Assembly (NCBI GenBank): GCA_032358255.1
Contig: JAULBX010014314.1
Location: forward strand, 31,742 to 95,741
Reading direction: 5' to 3'
DNA length: 64,000 bases
Source: Heterotrichella gracilis
Lineage: Eukaryota; Sar; Xanthophyceae; Tribonematales; Xanthonemataceae
Position 1 is the stretch's first letter. Each line of letters starts with the position of its first letter. Positions 49,124 to 60,097 of the stretch are shown one piece after another. The position numbers were made by a program, and so were the translations under genes. The notes below the pieces were generated by a model, which saw nothing but the letters and a program-made list of their open reading frames with translations, was not told where the DNA came from and searched no databases.

Positions 49124-49605
49124 CTGACCAGGCCCTTAAGCCTTAAGTTAAGGTACACTTGCAATCCTGGCGCTGTGCAGCACTGCAGGCGAGGGGACAG
49201 TGGTGGGGCTGGACAGGCCAAAGGACGAAGGCACGCGCAGCACCAGCTGGGCCTTGGTCCCTGAAATGATGATGATGGTGATGATCTGATTTGGTTGCTT
49301 CCTGAGATGATGATGATGGCCTTGTGAGCACGAGCGGCAGTCTTCAGCTCTGGCAGTAGGAGCGGGTTTGGGTTGGCAACCACATCTGCCCAAACCCGAC
49401 CATTTCGAAGTTGCGGCGGCTGGCGGAAGGGTGGGCGGGTGTTGATGCCATCCAGAACTGCTCACATATTGCAAAGGAGGAGGGGGGGATGGTACAAAGT
49501 ATGGCGGGAATTGTAGGTTCACCCAAGCGCAAGCGCCAAGCGTTGGCTCACCAAAGGTTGTGCCTTGCGCTCGCCTGGAACAAAGAGGAACCCTTGCCAG
49601 GGTTT

Positions 49606-51623
49606 TCACCCCTCCAGCTGGAACAGCAGCGAGTTGAGCACATGCATGCACATCCTGGCCATGGATGCCTCCCTCCCCTTTGGCCCCTGGGCCACCGCCT
49701 TCACCCTCACGGCCACCCCCTGCAGCACCGCCTTGGCGTGGGGATTGACCACGGGATCCTGGGGATTCAAAGCCATGGCTGCCTCCTGGACCCAAGTGAG
49801 CGTGGTGGCTAGCTCCTTGGTGAGGTCCATCTGGTATATGAGGGAGAGCAGCACCGTCTGGCTCAAGGGGAGGGGGTCGATGGCAAAGAAGGGGTGGGGG
49901 TCCAGCTGCGAGGACAGCCACATGACAGGTCAGCAACACTGTGGAATCAAACAAAGGACTAAAATGACGGCTTGGAAAACAGTGAAATGTTTTCTATGTT
50001 GCCAAAATTCCTGCCATTCTTAACAATGTAGTGTAGAAGGCAGGAACTGGTGGGAGGACTCAGAAAATTGCAACCATACAGCACACAAAAAGAAAAGACT
50101 GTACTAAAAATGACCTGAACTAGAAGGGATTCAACTGTCTCTTATTTGCTGTTTGTTTGATCTGAGTTTCAAACGCAAAGGGTTTCAAGGGTTCAAACAG
50201 ACTCATATACCAAAAAGTCAACACCACCACCAAAATTGCGCGCTTACCTGCGTGCACAGCCAGGTGACCACATCCAAGTCGCACAGGGACAGCGCAGTAT
50301 TGAAGGCATCCTCAAACCTGCGCTCTGCCAACAGGGCAGAAATCTTGGCCATGTGCGCCTCGATTTCAGCCACCAACTGGGGGGCGGATTTGGGCCCTGG
50401 AGCCCCGCACCCCCCTGCAATGCCCTCCAATGTCCTGCGCTGCTCGGCCTTCTGGAGGGCGTCCAGGTGTGTGGATTGGGTGCAGGCGCTGTTATAAAAT
50501 GTGTGTGTATTTATATTATATATAATGTCTGTGTGGCTGCGCCGAGTGCTGCGTAGTGCTCTGCCCCTCCCGCCAAGAGGGCGGATGGCACCTGCGGGGA
50601 GGTGGGTGTGTAGTCGCGCAACCTTGGTGATGCGCTGCCTTGAGGTGTGAGTGGACTGCTGCGTGGTATTTTGCGCGTGCGGGCTTGGTGCTGTGGTGTA
50701 CGTGTGTGTGTGCGTGTGTGCCTCAATCGGCCACTTGATGACGACCCTACGCAGGGTTTCCCACAGGGAGCGCCAGCAGCTGATGCTCTTCTCAAAGTCC
50801 AACAGAGTTCTATCACACATGCGACATCCTCCTCCCCCCTCTCACTTACCTGGGAAAACATTGCCGCGCACCTGAACCCTAAATTCCAAACCCTAATCAC
50901 CCACCTGGAAAACATTGCCGCGCACCTGACCCCAAAACCCTAACTTAGGGTTTAGGGTTCAGGTGCAATAGAGCCTAAGCAATCCTGAACCCTGAACCCT
51001 GACCCCCAAACGCACCTGAGCGACCATTGCCGCGCAACCCGGCTCAATCGCTGCTTGAAAAGCGTCCTTCAGGGACTGCGCCAGGCCTGATGGTAGCTGG
51101 GGGACCACCTTCTCTTGCAGGGAGGCGGACAATGCGGCCTGCCTTGGTGAGGGGTGGGGGTGGAGTAAATGTGGGGGTGGGGGGTGGTAGCTGTGCTGCG
51201 CATTTGGGGGGCCATGTATATGTCAGACAGGAGAGGTGTCACAAGGGACCAGTACTGGTGAAGGCAGAGAGGGAGAGAGGGGGAGCAGAAGCAAGCGTGG
51301 TGGGGCGGTGTGGGGCAGGGGGTGCCAAATGATGCGCATTTGGCTACCACTGGTGTAACCCAGCTCTGTCAATCCTGCCATGCACCTGGCTGCACCATCA
51401 CCCCATTACCGCACACACACCACCACCACCGCCGCCACGAGTACCACCGCCCCCCTCCCCCCCACCTCCAGCGCATCCCCCTCCCGCGGCCCCACCACCC
51501 CCTCCGCCAGGCCAGGTGTCTCCGCCCGATTGACCGCTTCTGCCCGCTCAGCCACATCCAAGTGAGCAACAAGAACCTCGCCTGGACCCCAGCTGTGTCC
51601 GACGGCAAGACTGCATGGGTCAC
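49606..51623 (-). CDS. C-terminal part of an EDC4/VARICOSE-like mRNA decapping scaffold
   Basis: EDC4 (plant VARICOSE) bridges DCP1 and DCP2 in cytoplasmic decapping. Supported exons in sense order: tentative 51623-51466, 51138-51016, 50451-50248, 49905-49606. Key blocks are LSASLQEKVVPQLPSGL with AQSLKDAFQAAIEPGC, then ISALLAERRFEDAFNTAL and DVVTWLCTQ, then LPLSQTVLLSLIYQMDL, MALNPQDPVVNPHAKAVLQG and MCMHVLNSLLFQLEG before the stop. These follow the plant VARICOSE C-terminus in order. One or two exons between 51016 and 50451 (candidate segment MFSQ near 50904 and DFEKSISCWRSLWETL near 50790) are not resolved. The N-terminal WD40 half is not seen. Either it is farther left in sense (51.7-54.9 kb), beyond my recognition, or the gene is truncated. 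Copies of the 51016 donor side lie at about 50868 and 50913, next to CCCTAA words. Confidence 0.7.
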
Positions 51624-52123
51624 CTGCAGTCGGCATCGTGCACCATGCCCCCCGGCACCGCAGCCGGCAGCTTCTCACCGCCCTGGCCCTCCTCCGCTGG
51701 GTACGCAGCACGCTCTTCTGTATTCTGGGAGGCGAATGGAGGACGTTAGGGGTTAGGGGTTCACCATTACAGCCAAGAGCCTATGCATCGCAGTCGGCAG
51801 CTTTGCAAAGCTCTAAAATGCTTTTTACCAATAAATTGTTATTTGAAAAATAAAAAAACCAAAGCAAAAGCGTGCGCAGCAGGGAGCGCAGCGCCAAGGG
51901 TATACTGATATACTAACTTAGTAGATTAGTATACCCCCGGCAGCGCATTGGCCAGCAGGCAAACGAGTCTGCTGCTCAGCCCCTTGCTGCTGCTGATCTG
52001 AGGAAAGAAACACTCCCTTGGCAGTCTCAATGCCAGCACCAATTACCTGGCGGCTTGGCTCCACTGCCTGCTGGCCAATGCCCTGCTGCTGCTCCTGGCC
52101 TGCTCCCCTGTGTCCCCTGGAGT
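51624..52123. other. Region upstream of the EDC4-like exons
   Basis: An AT-rich segment at 51818-51862 and a palindromic tract TAGTATACC / GGTATACTGATATACTAA at about 51898-51935 separate the EDC4 exons from the 52.1-kb hairpin. Part of a minus-strand open frame (51918-52445, Gln-rich) crosses the hairpin. I cannot decide whether it is coding. Confidence 0.35.
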
Positions 52124-52179
52124 CAGGCAAGGGAGTGTTGTGTCCCTCCCCCTCTGTGGACACAACACTCCCTTGCCTG
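52124..52179. repeat. 22-bp perfect hairpin with 12-nt loop
   Basis: 52124-52145 and 52158-52179 are exact reverse complements (CAGGCAAGGGAGTGTTGTGT core). Flanking direct repeats of CCACTGCCTGCTGG(C/G)CAATG occur at about 52061 and 52181. A third partial copy of the arm (ACACTCCCTTGGCAGTCTC) lies at about 52009-52028. The size is that of a small-RNA duplex, but the arms could also be a nested inverted duplication. Confidence 0.9.
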
Positions 52180-55064
52180 TCTCCACTGCCTGCTGGGCAA
52201 TGCCCTGGGCGCCCCTGCGGCTGGGTTGGGGCCACATTGCCCACTGCGCATGCAGCATCTAAGGCAAGGATGAGCTTTTCTACATCTGCGGTCACACGGC
52301 ACTGATCAGTCCCAATACCAAAGAGACATCTGCACCACTTGTGACAAGCATGCTTTCTTGGGCGGTGCCCAGAACCAGGTGCGAGGCTCTGATAATTAAT
52401 ATGCTCGCGGTTAAGTCTGAGCACCAAGAAAGTGTGCTTTGTCACAAAGCTTCAGACCTGGAGGCATGGTAAACATGGAGAGCACCCATAGTATATGTAC
52501 TTTTACCCTATCGCAGAGCAAGAGATGGTATTTAGCAGCTCAGCGGTGTGAGGGAAGAGCTGTCAATGTGAGTACCGCCCGATACCAATTTTACCCCTCA
52601 TGCACACTGAGTTACCGATATCCCCCATAAGTGCATTCACATCTGGGGGCGGCTTGCGCCCTTAGCGCACCCCCCCGCGCCCAGCGCACGCACTTTTTTC
52701 ATCAAAAATTTGTTGGTTATCTTTTTTTCCCCAGGGTTTTAGTCTTTTGATTTAAAGATATTTTCAACCCAAAATGCGCCCAGCACGCGCACCCGCGCCC
52801 TGCGCCTTCCCAGCCCAAGCGGCTTCATAATTACATATAACCCACCTAGGATTAAGGAGGGCTCCTTGATTGCTAGCGCCTGGCTGTGGGCACTGGACTC
52901 TGACTCAGAGCTGACACTGGTTGACTCACATGACTCGCTGCTTGATTCATATGACTCCCCGGTTGAGTCACGTGACTCGCTGTTCTCAGTAAAACCTGAC
53001 CCAATGCTGAAGCTGACTGACGCACAGGGCTCTCCGCTAATACACTCACTGCCCAGATGCTGGTCACGCTCCAGTTGGTTGCCAAACAAATTGTTGCTGT
53101 CTCCCGACCACGCCCTCGCCTTAGCACAGGAAGCAGTCTGGGGTGCCGCTGCAGAGATAATACCTTCCAGACTCCTAAGCTCTTCCAGAAGCCGCTTGCT
53201 GCGGTTGCCAAGTCCCCCTGTCAAGCAAGGTGAGAGGTTGGTACAGAGGACTTGGTGGTTGTGGTGCAGCAACGTGCCCTATACACAAGACTGCAAGCAG
53301 TCCACTGACAGGGATGCTGCCACGAGCACAACAGAAGCCCACTGAGTTGGTCTGAAAGCCCATGCACACAGAAAGACTTCCCACAGGCCAACTGCACGCA
53401 GCAAATGTGTAGGCTGAGTAAACTAACACGGAGTACATATCAGCAGATACGGGCACTGCACATAGATGTCTCTTTGAAGCTGAAGGAATGCAAACAGAAC
53501 GTCCCAAAGGCCATCTTAACCTTGTTGTGCCGTAGGAGCTTGCTGTTTACAACCTGTGCAGAACCCCACTCTCGCCTGTCTATGGCTGTTCTTACCTGCT
53601 GGCGGCAGAATCACCCACAAGTATGCGCCTTCAACCACCAGGTGCACGGTGGTCTCGTCTAGCTCCTCCCACATCCCACCTTCCAACACAAAAAACTCGC
53701 TGGCAGCAGGGAAAGCTTTTCGTACTGCTGCTATGGTGGGGCCGTCTATCTCCGTCTGCGCGTTACAATCGTCCTTTGTGACACGATCGGCGAGGGTTTT
53801 TGACGCCGCGTACCTGACCCACATAATGTCATCTGCAGCAGAAATGACCAACAACGAAATGGTCCAAAAGTGGTAAAACCCACTTGGCCGGACTCACACG
53901 AAAGACCACTAACAAACTTCAACGAACTTGGCCTGACTTTGCGCTGCGCAAATTGCGCACCGCACGTTGTTTGAGTACGAAATTCGGTACCGGTATTACC
54001 TAGCCTAGCCTGGGCTCTGAGAAAAGTGCAGATGGGTAAAACGGGAAAGGAACGTTTCTGTGGGTCCACATTTCCGTGGGTCATAGGAAAGGAACTGACC
54101 CACATGAACGTTTCTGTGGGTCATAGGAAAGGAACTGACCCACATGATTGCCCGTGTGCAGTCTGTCTGCAGCAGTGGAAAACGGTGCAACGGCGATGGT
54201 AAAACACACTTGGCCCGTGCAGAGCTACTTAGGGTAAAACTCACTACAGAAAACGTTCCTGAATTGCTCGCCGCAGTCTGTTTACAGTACGGCTGTGCAG
54301 TGCTAAGTATGGTGTCACGGTGGTGACAGGGGGACTGGAATAGGACGAGGGACGTTGTTGGCGTCGTTGGCGCTCAAACCTTTGAGTAACTTTCCTTCGT
54401 GGAAAAGTGCCGCCCACTTGGCCACTATGTTAACACGACATGGGTGCATGCATGCATGCATCTTCGCTCTATGTTCTTGGTACCTACTGAACCCTCCAGT
54501 CACTCTGGACAAGCAGTGCCTAGCAACTGCCAAACGCCAAAAAGAGATTTTCCACATTGTTACAAAGAGAACTACCCAAGAGCAGGTTCAATCTGTATGT
54601 CCAGCACTTCCAGTGGGCCCTCCTCGATGTGGCTACTTTGGCACCCCCACCCCCCAACCCACAACAAAACCGTCCAACCCACCCCCACCCCTCATCCCAG
54701 TGCAGTTCGTGAAAAAATGTTGACAATGGGCACGGCTGACCAGCACCACCAGGATGGCTTCATTCTACATCAGCGATAGTGCCATCGTGTTATTTACTAA
54801 AAATCCATCTGCACCCTTCCCTCAACCCATACAGACACCATGCTGGCTACGGTCACAATACTAAGGCTGAATGTAAGTTGGCATGGAAGCACGGAACATG
54901 GCTCAGCACCCTTCCTCCACCCCTCAGTCCATCGGAAATCACTGATTCGAACGCGTGCCGCCAACGGTCATAGTGCCCCATGCCCCAAGGGACTGCATCA
55001 CGCAACGTTACCCCCCCTGCTACGCGCAAAGACTCCTGCGGCGGAATTCTCCCCCCCCCCACCT
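52180..55064. other. Poorly assigned region with two minus-strand exon-like frames
   Basis: Minus-strand frames with splice-like borders are 53219-52845 (LLEELRSLEGIIS, then a Ser/Glu-rich run ESYESSSESCESTS) and about 53838-53620 (KTLADRVTKDDCNAQTEIDG, FFVLEGGMWEELDETTVHLV). A short one lies at about 54432-54318 (KWAALFHEGKLLKGL). They may belong to one unrecognised gene or to the missing 5' part of the EDC4-like gene. No family was assigned. A 40-bp tandem repeat lies at 54047-54145. Confidence 0.35.
54047..54145. repeat. 40-bp tandem repeat, about 2.3 copies
   Basis: The unit containing GAACGTTTCTGTGGGTCATA and GGAAAGGAACTGACCCACAT occurs twice almost exactly, with a partial third at the left. 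Within each unit TGTGGGTCA and TGACCCACA form an inverted repeat. Confidence 0.8.
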
Positions 55065-58000
55065 TCAGTCCCAGTTGAACATCATGACGATGACGGTCAC
55101 GTTATCCACCGTGCCTCGATGCAGCGATGCCTGCACCACCGCCTCAGCCGCAGCCCGCCCCACCTCCTCACTGGGGCCCCGGGCAGCCAGCGGGTGGCAC
55201 TGGATGGCCTGCTGCGCCACTTCCACAGCCTCGGAATCAGACAGCACGTCCCACACGCCGTCGCTGCCCAGGATGGCAAAGGAGTCATGCGCCTGCAGCC
55301 GCCAAACAAAAACTGAATATTTTTTTAGTTTTGCTACGTATTTACGTATGCAAGTCAACAGCATATACCATGTCATTGTGGTGGAGGAACAGTAAAATAT
55401 ATTGAGCTGACAAAGAGAAGGGCATCCACCTTGGAGATGGCCACAGAGTTGAACATATTATTTGTTAATTGAAATAAACAATAAACAACTTTGCATGTAA
55501 TATAGTTGGAGTGCATGGCGTTTGGCTATTTTCCATGGATGCATCCCTCTGGGGCCAAGCATGTAATGTAATGCATGTAATATAGTGCAGACATAACCTC
55601 TTGAACCCGTGCGCATACCTGCAGCCGAACCCGGTTCACGTCTGGGTCGCACTCCACAAATCGCCATGGCTCCTTGAAGTCAAGATCGCCTAGGGAGCGG
55701 GCGATGGCCAGGCCGCTGGCAGGGCGGTCGTGCCTAAGACAGTGAAATAACATATAAGAATACCGTATAAGTAGATCGCATAGCTACTGATAGCTACGCA
55801 GTCTGTCGATGAACAGGCGCATTGGCTAAGGGAGAGGAACCTTGTCAGCAAAGACAAGGGCATTGGGTAAAGTATGCAGCCCTCCTTGCTTGCCGCGTTA
55901 CGGTCAGATCTTTTGTGGGGGTTCCACCTTTCCTCGGGATTAAGCCCCTGGGTTAGTTTCTGGGTTCAGGGCGTGCCTGGCCTCGCAGATGATTCGTTTA
56001 GGGTTCAAGGTGTAGGGTTAAGGGTCTAGTGGCGTGCCTGGCCTCGCACATGACCCGCCAGCAGCGCTGTGGTATGATCCTTTGTTGGGGTTCAACCTTT
56101 TCTGAGGGTTAGGGTTTAGCGTCGTGCCTGGCCTCGCAGATGACCCGCCAGCACCGCTGGAACTCCACGCGCCCCCCCAGCGCCTCCACGCGCTGCTTCT
56201 CCTTGGGCAGGTCAGGCTTGTGGTCCTCGGTCAGGCGCAGGGCGGTGCCCGCTCGGCACAGCACCGCACGGCTGTCGCCCGCATGCGCCGTGTACAGCAC
56301 GCTGCCTGAAAAAGGGCACATGCAGGGCATGTCAGTCAGCGTCATAGCATCCCCTCCTAGGACGATAATCGGCGCATCGCTAAGCAGCAGTAACCAAATG
56401 ATGAAAAGCTTTGCGCGAACTCTTGAGCAAGTGGGTATTGCATAGCTGCACAGGAGTGCGGAGCTGTTGCTCGCATGCGCGACAGCACGCTGCCTGGGAG
56501 GGGCACATGCAGTGCATGTCAGCCAGCCAAATGACATGTAGCGAGTGGGTATTGCACAGCTGAAAAGGAGTGCGCGGCTGTTGCCTGCTGCCTGGGAGGG
56601 GCAAATGCTGGGCATGCCACGTAGCAATATGACATCAACCCAGAGGACCATGATTGGCGCATCGCTGAGCTGTACACTAGCTTCTAGGTGCCCCACCAAC
56701 ACCCTGCTTCCCTGTGCATAAAACCCCACACCCTAAACGCCACCTATGGGCAGCGCCACCAACACCATGGAACCCTGTCCACAAAACCCTAAACCCTATA
56801 TTCAAACCCTACAGACTACCTATGCACAGCGCCACCAGCGCCGTGGTTCCCTGTGCATACGCCCTACACTTTAAACCCTGCGTCCTATCTATGCATAGCA
56901 CCACCAGCGCCAAGCTTCCCTTGTGTTAAAACCTACACCCTACACCCCACCTATGCGCAGCGCCACCAGCGCGGTGGCCCCGTCCCGCGCCCCCTCCGCC
57001 TTGCACCGGTCGATGATCTCCTTGTCAACGGCGTGAAACACCTGCTTCAGCGCCGCGGTCATGGAGGCAAACTCGTGGGACTCGGCAGAGAGGGGGCCCT
57101 CCTCACCTGCAAGGATCAGAATGACATACACTTTTATTAAAACGAATTGTGATCTTTAGTTGATCGATGAAAGGTTTTATGAGTTCCTTTCTTTGTATGT
57201 ACTGCTTACTGCTTACACAATTGTTATGATGCATGGGATCCTTGTTGGCGTTCGCCCCGGGTGGGTACTGATTGGCATGCTGTCATTCCAAGGGCACGGA
57301 TAAGGGTTCAGGGTTTTGTTTGGGGTTCAGGATTTGGGGTTTTTAACATCAGGGTGTGTGTGCATGCAGCCCACCTGTGCAGTCCCGCAGGGCGCAAGGA
57401 TATGGGTTCAGGGTTTATGAATCCAGCCTTAGGGTGTGTGTGAGCGCAGCCCACCTGTGCACAGTCGCAGCGCGCAAGGATGCGGGTTTTGAGGTTCAGG
57501 GTCTAGGGTTTCACCGCTAGGATGTCTGCTCGCAGACCCACCTGTGCAGACCCTTAGGGCGGGCTCCGCAGCCAGCATGACGTGCAGCCGCGCAGTGGCC
57601 TGGTCAGCGCTCTTCACCCCATTGTGCCCGTCGTATAAAGCTGCAAAACTGCGGAACACGCCGTCATTGGCCACCGCGCTGCTCATGCCCAGGGGGTGGA
57701 AGTCCGACACGATGCAGTGCCGGTCCTCCATGTAGGGTCTGGCGCCTGCAGGTGAAAATCGCATGGGTGACGACGGGGTGCAGTATGCATTGCGCATGTA
57801 GGGTCTGGCGCCTGCAGAGAAGTCCATGGATGAACCTCTGCACTCACAACTTGTACGCTAGCATGTGTGGGTGCAAGTATGCACTGTGCCAACCAGTGGT
57901 GAGGGCCCATGCGGTGTTTGGTGCTGACAGCCCCGGAGGACAGTGTTTGTACGCGAGAATGTTTCACAGGCGCTGAACCACAAACTTACCTCGGGCAGTT

Positions 58001-58937
58001 GACACCCCAAACACGATATGCCCGAGCTCCTTGGCTGCTTTCCCCTCAGCGAGCCGGGAGGGTTCCCCAGCTGCCTCATACTGCGTGGCCAGGGAGCCGG
58101 TGGGCAAGTGGGCAGCATCGTGGATGTGGGGCTGGTGTGCGGCCAGGACTCGCTCCTGCTGAAACCGTTTGGCGGTGGCCTCCCGCAGGCCGTGCTCGGG
58201 GAAGACCTGCACAAACAAGGGCTTCTGATATCAAGGGTACAGAGCTCGGCACGGCGGCACCACCCTCACCGCCGCTGCTGCAGGCCATATTTGGGGAAAC
58301 CCTACACAAACAGTTATATGTAGGGTTTAGGGTACAGAGCGCAGTAGGCTGCATCCATGAAGTCACCCTGCCAGCCCCCAGCCCCACGGCGCGTCACCTG
58401 TTCCTCCTCCTCCTGCAGCTCCTCCCCGAAGCTTAGCATGCTCTGCGGCACCCTGCGCTTCTTGTGCGCCTTGCCTGCTGTGATGGATACACATGGTCAC
58501 TCACAGGAAAGCCGGTTTGTGCCTGTAGTGCACACTCAATAGAATACCATTCCCAACAACTTGGTCACTCTAAACTAGCACTCTTGAGGCATCACGCCCA
58601 GCTCGAGGTAGCACTCTGTAATATTGGTATGAGTTTCTTGCCAAGCAAGGGAAATAGTCACTAGGAGGAAACACTCAAGAGGAAACAAGTCTCAGCACCC
58701 ACTGTGTCGTTGCACAGTGGACAGCATGGGAGACAACATCGCACAGTGCGCAACCTTAACCACTTCATCCTCCTTACCCTCGTTGGGATCTGTTAGTTGA
58801 GGGTCAACAGACTGTGGCTCGTGGGCAGGGACCGCGGGGCTGGGAGCATCCACCTGGCCATGCTGGATCACTCCACCAGCCAATGTGGCACTGGTGGACG
58901 CACCGTTGGCCAACGGCGTCGACATCAACTCAACCAC
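55065..58937 (-). CDS. PP2C-family (PPM) serine/threonine phosphatase
   Basis: Mg/Mn-dependent protein phosphatase. Exons in sense order: 58937-58778, 58474-58398, 58206-57990, 57745-57542, 57106-56951, 56305-56128, 55733-55619, 55292-55065, exactly 445 codons. The N-terminal third is a low-complexity tail plus KAHKKRRVPQSMLSFGEEL. PP2C motifs follow: GARPYMEDRHC, AALYDGHNG (metal Asp), TALVALRIGGSVLYTAHAGD, SRAVL, LTEDHKPDLP, GLAIARSLGDLDFK, ILGSDGVWDVL and TVDNVTVIVMM. All metal-binding Asp positions are present, so it should be active. The start could be ATG 58937 or 58925. The exon-6 to exon-7 junction fits only if the donor is GC (AG|GCACGA), a GC-AG intron. Exon-end copies occur in introns 3, 4, 5 and 6. 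Confidence 0.9.
56743..56980 (-). repeat. Four copies of a PP2C exon-5 end
   Basis: The exon-5 terminus coding ATALVALRIG with its donor (56947-56980) is repeated at about 56886-56918, 56818-56850 and 56743-56776. Each copy begins ACCTATG-type and is separated by AAACCCTA-type words. The closest copy to the real exon is not clearly the most similar. The real donor is GTGGGG. Confidence 0.88.
57370..57560 (-). repeat. Three copies of the PP2C exon-4 end
   Basis: The exon-4 terminus with its GTGGGT donor (forward GACCCACCTGTGCAGACCC at 57535-57553) recurs at about 57448-57478 and 57369-57400. GGTTCAGGGT/TCTAGGGTTT words separate the copies. Confidence 0.8.
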
Positions 58938-60097
58938 CGCGCCCTATCTGCTAAAACTAGTGGCAGCTGTTCTGCAGAAGAGCTAAAGAATATGAGTGCT
59001 GCACCCACGAACTGGGAGACCCGGAATAAGTCTCCTAGGGTCCAAACGGATGGAGGAAGGAGTGTCGTGCCAAGCTTTCGGCAGCTCACCTTACTGTGCA
59101 ACAAAGTACGAGTACGCTTGAAACAGAGTTCTCACCAAAAACCCAAAGGGGTTGGAGAAACGAGAAGCAATTTCCGACAGTAAGGATGGGGTTGCCAGAT
59201 GATGTGCAACAGCGCCACCCTCATCACCATAGCCCCGAAAGGTAGATATGAAAGAGGCAAACACTATTAAACCCAAGACTCGCATGTATATGTGACGCTC
59301 AATTGCAGGCTTCGGGAGGCAGAACGGGAGACGATATTCAGGTGGACCACTTTGATGGGCGATGAGGTAATGCCGGAAAGATGCGGGGGATCATTCGCAT
59401 AACCGGTTATATTGTACACAACGGACCCTCAAAGCAGACGCGTTTTCCAAGTGCGCAACGTTCATGCATGCGTACAGGAAGGAGAATTCTTTGCTTTCGA
59501 ACCCATGGGAACAAACGAAAGGTGGCAAAGCTAGGCGGCCGTCCGGTCTTGTGGGCCGCTGTTTGAACTTGGGAATTGGCAAAAAATGCACGTCGCCCAA
59601 CATGCAGAACCATTTGCTCTTTATTCTCAATAAGGGAAGCCCATCATGTGATACTCCGTGTGTGCATGGGTGTCCTTTTGTTGCTCTCCGCAACCCTGTG
59701 AAGTGCATGCATGCACCTGACCACCACACAGACCCCTAAAACACTGGTACAAAATGCCCTATTTTTTGAAGATAGTACGTCGCTAATATAGCAGCAGTTA
59801 CTTTCAGTACCATATTGCTTCTTTGTGCATTGAGAGAAAGGACTTTTAAGGGTGTTGGGGTGACGAGTTGGGCATGGTAACCTGAAGAACCACACCCACC
59901 CACCAACAGTGCCACGATGCCAGGCAAGGGCAACCCCAATCATGTCACACACACTCTCCACACAAACTAACCATAAGCTGCTGCTTTATAGTCCCCTTGT
60001 ATTCCACTCCTTCCAGCTCTATCCGTGTATAACTCACAGCTATCCCCCAAACCACACCATGCTTGGCCCACTTCATCGCCCCTTCCCACCCCCGCAG
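58938..60097. other. Divergent region between PP2C and PPR genes
   Basis: It should contain both promoters and the first exon(s) of the PPR gene. One exon-like plus-strand segment at about 59309-59365 (acceptor TTGCAG, frame LREAERETIFRWTTLMGDE, donor GTAATG) may be a PPR-gene 5' exon or belong to another transcript. I could not place a start codon. Confidence 0.4.

Larger units (their letters stand above)
48159..49605. other. Convergent intergenic region with two hairpins
   Basis: This lies between the stop of the membrane protein gene and the stop of the minus-strand EDC4-like gene. It holds the two inverted repeats listed separately and a degenerate GATGATGATG(G) repeat at about 49266-49320. 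Open frames at 49148-49954 are shadows of the EDC4 exon. Confidence 0.5.

Noticed and set aside
49148-49954. Long minus-strand frame rich in Gly and Pro
   Set aside because: It covers the EDC4 last exon in a different frame; the true frame gives the VARICOSE C-terminus.
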